This document shows positions 60,136 to 64,000 of a stretch of DNA of 64,000 bases, piece by piece. The DNA is taken from contig JAAESI010000224.1 of the NCBI GenBank assembly GCA_024229515.1, positions 1 through 64,000 on the forward strand. Direction: 5' to 3'. The stretch is from Pseudomonadota bacterium. Lineage in GTDB: Bacteria > Myxococcota_A > UBA796 > UBA9615. Positions within the stretch are counted from its first letter, which is position 1, and the number at the start of each line of letters is the position of its first letter. Both the position numbers and the translations under genes were made by a program. The notes below the pieces were generated by a model. The model was not told the origin of the DNA. It worked only from the letters and a program-made list of their open reading frames with translations, and ran no database searches.

Positions 60136-61641
60136 ATGCGACGACACCTCGCCCTGATCGCTGCCCTGATCACCCTCCCCGCGACGGCTCTGGGAGGGGA
60201 TCTCGATCTCGATGGAGCGATCAGCTCCGCGCTGGACCGGAACCCCGATCTGCGAGTCGCCGTGGAGCAGATCCCGCAGGCCAAAGCCTCGCGCGACAAG
60301 GCGTTCGCGTTCATCCAGCCGTCGGCCAGCCTGGGCCTCCAGTACCGCATCAACGACCGCGAGATCTCGTTCGACCCCGCCGCCGACTTCGGAGACAGCT
60401 CCGACCTCGGGGACACCTTCGGCGCCATCTACGGAAACCTCGGCCTCATCTACGGAAACATGTTCGAGAACGGCCTCCTGGACGCCCAGGACTGCGCCGA
60501 CATCGCCGATGTCAACGGGTTCGAAGACTGCGCCGAGCTGACCGAGGCGATGAGCGACGGCTTCGTCGCCGACGAAGGGGACGACCCGCCGGCGTCGGAG
60601 CCGACCGTGATTCAGCAGAAGGAGCAGTTCTTCCTGTCGGCCGACGTGACGTGGCCGCTGTCGCCCCGGGTGGTGTCGATGGCGCGCGCCGGGACCCACC
60701 AGATCGACGCGGCTCGTGCGTCCGTGGCGCAGGCCCGCGAGCAGGTCATCCAGGGCGTCGTCCAGGCCTACGCGGCGGCCTACCAGGCGCAGGAAGCGGC
60801 GACGGTGCTGGACTCCCAGATCGAGCTCGCCGAAGCCCACATCGCCGACACCGAGGCGCTCCTCACGGTCGGGCTCGTCGCCGAGGACGCGGTGCTCCGA
60901 GCGCGCGTGCAGGTGGCCCGACTTCAGCTCACCCGACGTTCGATCCAGTCCCAGGGAAGCTCCGCCCGGAGGGCCCTGGGGATGATGATGGGCATGGACG
61001 CGCCGCCGGTCGGCACCCTCGCCCCCCTGCACGACGCCGCGGTCAGCAGCGTGGATCTGGAGCAGGCCCGCACCGACGCGCTGCACCGCCCCGACATCGC
61101 GGCCGCGCAGAGCCAGGCAGCGGCGGCGCAGGAGATGGCGGTGGACTCGATCCTGCAGTTCCTCCCCACGTTTGCGGTCTCCGGGAACTGGAGTTGGAGC
61201 GACTCCGCCTCGGGCTTCGACGACAACCAGTCCTCCTGGTGGATCGGCATCGGCGCGTCGGTGGATCTGTGGGACGGCGGCATCAAGGTGCACTCCGCCC
61301 GCGAGGCCGCGTCCCGACGGCGCCAGGCCGCGGCCCAGCGCGACTCCCTCGCGGCGCGGGCCCAGACCGAGGTGCTGGACGCGCACGATCGTTGGCTCGA
61401 AGCCGTGGATGCGCTGCCCGTCGCCGAGGCTGAGCGCGAGCTCGCGGCCGAGACCTACCGACTGGTCCAGGTGAGGTACGCCGCCGGAGGCGCGAAGCAG
61501 ATCGAGGTCCTGGACGCTGGCGGGGCGCTGCAGCAGGCCGAGCTGGACTACCTGCAGCGCAGGGTCGGCCTGGACCTCCGCTCGGTCGAGCTCATGGCGG
61601 CCACGGGCCAGCTGCGGCAGTGGGCCTCCGGCTTGCAGTAG
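60136..61641 (+). CDS. TolC-family outer-membrane efflux protein
   Basis: A 501-residue protein with a signal peptide and the duplicated long-helix architecture of the outer membrane efflux family. Helices such as ARASVAQAREQVIQGVVQAY and AERELAAETYRLVQVRYAAG are followed by the conserved GG-x-x-x-x-E-V-L-D-A closing motif. An insertion at residues about 90-165 (acidic, with DCADIADVNGFEDCAEL) replaces the usual short loop and is unusual for the family. TolC proteins form trimeric exit channels for ABC, RND or type I systems; no inner-membrane partner is adjacent. The downstream DUF218 gene starts inside its last codons. Confidence 0.88.
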   Translation: MRRHLALIAALITLPATALGGDLDLDGAISSALDRNPDLRVAVEQIPQAKASRDKAFAFIQPSASLGLQYRINDREISFDPAADFGDSSDLGDTFGAIYGNLGLIYGNMFENGLLDAQDCADIADVNGFEDCAELTEAMSDGFVADEGDDPPASEPTVIQQKEQFFLSADVTWPLSPRVVSMARAGTHQIDAARASVAQAREQVIQGVVQAYAAAYQAQEAATVLDSQIELAEAHIADTEALLTVGLVAEDAVLRARVQVARLQLTRRSIQSQGSSARRALGMMMGMDAPPVGTLAPLHDAAVSSVDLEQARTDALHRPDIAAAQSQAAAAQEMAVDSILQFLPTFAVSGNWSWSDSASGFDDNQSSWWIGIGASVDLWDGGIKVHSAREAASRRRQAAAQRDSLAARAQTEVLDAHDRWLEAVDALPVAEAERELAAETYRLVQVRYAAGGAKQIEVLDAGGALQQAELDYLQRRVGLDLRSVELMAATGQLRQWASGLQ

Positions 61642-62345
61642 CCGGCGCGCTGGCGCTGGTGTTCGCGGGCTGCGCGCGGCCTGCGTCCCCGTCGCTGCCG
61701 GCGGCGTCCGCGGACGTGATCGTTGTGCCCGGCTGCCCGTCGCTCGAGGACGGCACGGTCTCCCGGTGCCAGTGGAGGCGCGCCACGTGGGCGGCCGAGC
61801 TGATGGCCCAGGGGCTGGGCAAGCGGGTCATCACGTCGGGGTCCAACGTGCACAACCGCTTCTTCGAGAGCGCCGGAATCGCGGCCGCGCTCGTGGAGTT
61901 GGGGGTGCCCGCGGAGGTGATCTCGACGGAGACCCAGGCGCTGCACACCGACGAGAACATCGCCTACGCCTTGCACATCGCCGACGCCCTGGGCTGCACC
62001 AGCGTGATGGTCGCCGCCGAAGGGCGCTTCCAGACCGAAGGGATGTGCGCGATGGCGCGCCGCTGGGGCTGGGACTGCACGGCCGCATCGCCGCCCCGGT
62101 GGTGGGTCCGCGACCGGCTCGAAGCCGGCTGCCCCGCGGTCAAGACCGAAGGCGAGCCCGCCAGCAGTTGGGTGCCGTGGCGCGAACGAGAAGCCGCCCG
62201 CGCCGCCGCCGAGGGCACCCGGCTCCGCCCCCTGTCCCCCTTCCGCTATGCCTCGATGGCGGCCCGGGGTGAACGCGGCGAGACCGTGCCGATGCCGGAG
62301 CCGCCGGTCCCCGAGCCGACCCTGTCGCCCGACGATGGCTGCTGA
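61620..62345 (+). CDS. DUF218-domain lipoprotein
   Basis: A 241-residue lipoprotein from a GTG at 61620 overlapping the end of the TolC-like gene by 22 nt. The lipobox is VFAGC (Cys 18). The DUF218 (SanA/YdcF-like) domain is visible as ADVIVVPGCPS, an Arg near the R-A-T-W-A-A-E-L helix, GKRVITSGSNVHN, GVPAEVISTETQALHTDENI and SVMVAAEGRFQTEGM. This fold is implicated in envelope or wall barrier functions. The C-terminus is Pro-rich. Lipidation is not typical of family members, which usually have a membrane span. Confidence 0.85.
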   Translation: MGLRLAVAGALALVFAGCARPASPSLPAASADVIVVPGCPSLEDGTVSRCQWRRATWAAELMAQGLGKRVITSGSNVHNRFFESAGIAAALVELGVPAEVISTETQALHTDENIAYALHIADALGCTSVMVAAEGRFQTEGMCAMARRWGWDCTAASPPRWWVRDRLEAGCPAVKTEGEPASSWVPWREREAARAAAEGTRLRPLSPFRYASMAARGERGETVPMPEPPVPEPTLSPDDGC

Positions 62346-62867
62346 ACCCGGACCCGACGGCCAGTAGGTGGCGACGTTGTCGTCCTCATCGGACTCGTCG
62401 ACGGCGCCGGTGCTGTCGATGATCACGTCGATGACCCACAGCTCCCAGGGCGCGCGGGAGGTCTCGAACTGCAGCACGGTGAGGCCGTCGTCGAGCCAGG
62501 AGCCATAGGCCCAGGCGTAGGTCGAGCTGAGGTCCCCGAACTCGGGCGCGAGCGGCTCATTGAAGAACACGTCGACCCAGAACCCGGAGGCCCACAGGCC
62601 GGCCAGCTCGGGCGGGATCGGGAGGGTCGATCCCATCATCCCCGCCTCGGTGAACGGGATCGGGACCGACGACCCCATCAAGCCGGCCACGAGCTCCACC
62701 TTCACGGTGACCAAGGTCCCCCCCTCCGGGGTCTCCTCCAGGCTCATCGAGCCCGGCTCCAGATCGAGCCAGGCGTCCGGGTCCGGGGGCCCTCCGGGGC
62801 TCTGGTTGGCGGACGCCGCGGCGGGTACGGCGAGGGCGGCGAGCAGGACAACGAGTCGGACGAACAT
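62340..62867 (-). CDS. Secreted protein, 3' end lost or read-through
   Basis: ATG 62867 has AGGAGG upstream and a clean signal peptide (FVRLVVLLAALAVPAAASAN). The mature 150 residues are beta-rich, with VKVELVAGLMGSSVPIPF duplicated as MMGSTLPIPPELAG and a CARDB-like end VDESDEDDNVATYWPSG. The frame then has no stop until 61548, running antisense through the DUF218 gene with shadow composition. The coordinates given end where coding character ends. A frameshift or a mutated stop near 62345 is likely. Convergent with DUF218. Confidence 0.6.
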
Positions 62868-62924
62868 GGAGCCTCCTGGGTGCCCCTGGACTGTGCGCCC
62901 CCGGACCGCGCGCACCCCGGATCC

Positions 62925-62944
62925 GGGACAACCTGGGACAACTT
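62925..62944. repeat. Two adjacent 10-bp direct repeats in a divergent control region
   Basis: GGGACAACCT is followed directly by GGGACAACTT, one helical turn apart, in the 128-bp gap between divergent genes at 62867 and 62996. A TTGACC hexamer lies 18 nt downstream. The spacing suits a dimeric activator site, but the regulator is unknown. Confidence 0.45.
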
Positions 62945-62995
62945 CGAACGCGGCGGTGCCCTTGACCCGTCGGCTGACCCTGCGGGGATCGGCCC

Positions 62996-63805
62996 ATACG
63001 CTCTCGGATCCTGCTGACGCTGCTGCTCGCGGTTTGCACCTACGCTCTCGCGGCCTGCACCCCCCAACGGGGCAGCGGCTCAGACGACGACGACGCAACC
63101 GACAACGACGACGCGACCGACGACGACGACGCGACCGACGAATTCGCTCCGACGGGGTTCGGCTTCGAAGCAGCCCTGGTGGTGAATTGCGACGCCGGGT
63201 TCCCCTGCGACCTCGAGCTGACCTACCACCTGCTCTACTACGTGGGCACCGAGTTCCTCTGCTCCCAGCACATCCACGGCGAGGGCGAGTTCCTCCAGGG
63301 GCTCGGCTCCGCGATTGGCTGCGACGACTGCACCGCCGACTTCTTCCTCTCGAACTTCAACGACGTAACCCACCCCGCCAACGACGGGCAGTGCGACCCG
63401 AAGGACTACAACGACGCCGACCAGAACTACGGCGAGCGGTTCATGACCGACGGAAGCTGGGGCGACTTCGGCCGCGGCGTCATGGTGAACGCTGGCGCCC
63501 ACCAGGCCCTCGGCGACGACTACAGCACCGACGGCACGCTCACCCACGACGCCCTCGTGTCGGACTACGAGGACGCCGGCCTGACGTACGCGGGGCTGCT
63601 CTTCTGGGACTCGAACTACACCGGCAGCATCGCCGAACTGTTCCACGACGCCGACGTCTTCAACGGGGTCGGCGGCGCCCTGCAGTTCGTGCCCGCCATG
63701 GTCATCTACTTCGACGACGACAACACCGACGCCGACCCCTACGACGAGGACGGCCTCGAAGGCGACTTCGGTGGCCACGGCACCTTCTGGCTGGACCTCG
63801 AATAG
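62996..63805 (+). CDS. Poly-Asp-stalk lipoprotein, apparent ATA start
   Basis: The frame upstream of the first conventional start (GTG 63179) encodes an ideal lipoprotein signal: RSRILLTLLLAVCTYALAAC, then TPQRGS and ATDNDD/ATDDDD stalk units like those of the giant lipoprotein. The only start-like codon at its head is ATA 62996, with GGGGA 7-8 nt upstream. The mature 210-residue domain begins EFAPTGFGFEAALVVNCDAG and contains four Cys, including a CDDC pair, within a predicted beta-sandwich (LTYHLLYYVGTEFLCSQHIH). It contains no MopE repeats. Family not recognised. It is followed 18 nt later by another lipoprotein gene in the same direction. Confidence 0.7.
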   Translation: MRSRILLTLLLAVCTYALAACTPQRGSGSDDDDATDNDDATDDDDATDEFAPTGFGFEAALVVNCDAGFPCDLELTYHLLYYVGTEFLCSQHIHGEGEFLQGLGSAIGCDDCTADFFLSNFNDVTHPANDGQCDPKDYNDADQNYGERFMTDGSWGDFGRGVMVNAGAHQALGDDYSTDGTLTHDALVSDYEDAGLTYAGLLFWDSNYTGSIAELFHDADVFNGVGGALQFVPAMVIYFDDDNTDADPYDEDGLEGDFGGHGTFWLDLE

Positions 63806-63823
63806 GCCACCCGCGGAGACATC

Positions 63824-64000
63824 ATGCGCAACGGAACCCTGCTCACCCTGCTCGTCCTGCTGGCCGCCACGATCGTGCTGGAGGCCTGCCCACCCACCCG
63901 CCGCGGCGGCGGCGACGATGACGATGACTCCGCCTCCTCGGACGACGACGACACCGTGGCGGACGACGACGACGACGACGACGACGACACCCCGCCGCCC
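63824..64000 (+). CDS. Poly-Asp-stalk lipoprotein, 5' part only
   Basis: The first 59 codons of a gene cut by the window edge. GGAGA lies 6 nt before the ATG. Signal peptide and lipobox-like LEAC (Cys 22) are followed by TRRGGGDDDDDS and stalk units with runs of up to nine Asp, then Pro. The arrangement places it in the same stalk-lipoprotein group; the functional domain lies beyond the window. Confidence 0.8.
   Translation, partial: MRNGTLLTLLVLLAATIVLEACPPTRRGGGDDDDDSASSDDDDTVADDDDDDDDDTPPP

Noticed and set aside
63179..63805. GTG 63179 as the start of the lipoprotein gene
   Set aside because: It would discard an in-frame, near-perfect lipoprotein signal and poly-Asp stalk directly upstream.

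Overview
The window is very G+C-rich, densely packed DNA. It looks like the chromosome of an uncultured myxobacterium or delta-proteobacterial relative. This rests on family knowledge, not on a marker gene: two proteins end in MYXO-CTERM-like tails (Cys-rich stretch, hydrophobic segment, terminal Arg cluster), MopE-like Asp/Cys metal-binding repeats are abundant, there are eukaryote-type Ser/Thr kinases, and lipoproteins with poly-Asp linkers are numerous. No rRNA, tRNA, CRISPR array, IS element or phage module was recognised.

Layout. Positions 1-310 are non-coding. 311-3180 (minus) holds a lipoprotein and a nucleoside-phosphorylase / phosphoribosyltransferase-like pair. 3305-6604 is a lipoprotein with 12 MopE-like repeats and a beta-helix. 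6667-11033 holds membrane proteins, an ABC-2-like permease and an MCE (MlaD-like) protein. 11563-18737 (minus) is a tightly chained operon: receptor-like pseudokinase, MlaF-like ATPase, ArgS, lipoprotein. 18768-23431 holds a trypsin-like protease, an alpha/beta hydrolase, a DUF3810-like membrane metalloprotease and an RlmD/TrmA-type RNA methyltransferase.

The centre is dominated by a 3,491-residue lipoprotein (23419-33894, minus) with about 77 Asp/Cys repeats and eight PPC-like domains. It is transcribed divergently from a seven-bladed FG-GAP propeller lipoprotein (33947-36307). 36310-41023 (minus) holds a coiled-coil protein, a site-2-type protease, a TPR Ser/Thr kinase and a DUF4874/DUF4832-type lipoprotein. 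41060-41898 is a frameshifted TPR gene, followed by a small lipoprotein and a strong terminator.

42695-53148 holds an AfsR-like regulator (winged helix, P-loop ATPase, TPR), then a 1,801-residue RHS/YD-repeat lipoprotein with a hydrophobic C-terminal tip, two closely spaced unknown genes, and a DoxX-like protein. This is the best candidate for an undescribed surface or toxin-type cassette. 53145-57578 holds DUF423, a hybrid histidine kinase, a HAD hydrolase, MsrB and a GGDEF-EAL protein. The rest (57617-64000) holds envelope proteins: a MYXO-CTERM protein, TolC, a DUF218 lipoprotein and more poly-Asp lipoproteins, the last cut by the window edge.

Two window-wide themes stand out. First, many genes have a TANNNT -10-like hexamer only 6-9 nt upstream of the start codon, which suggests leaderless transcripts. 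Second, three genes appear to begin at ATH codons (ATC, ATT, ATA) rather than ATG/GTG/TTG. The shared biology is an elaborate, calcium/metal-binding, lipoprotein-rich cell surface.
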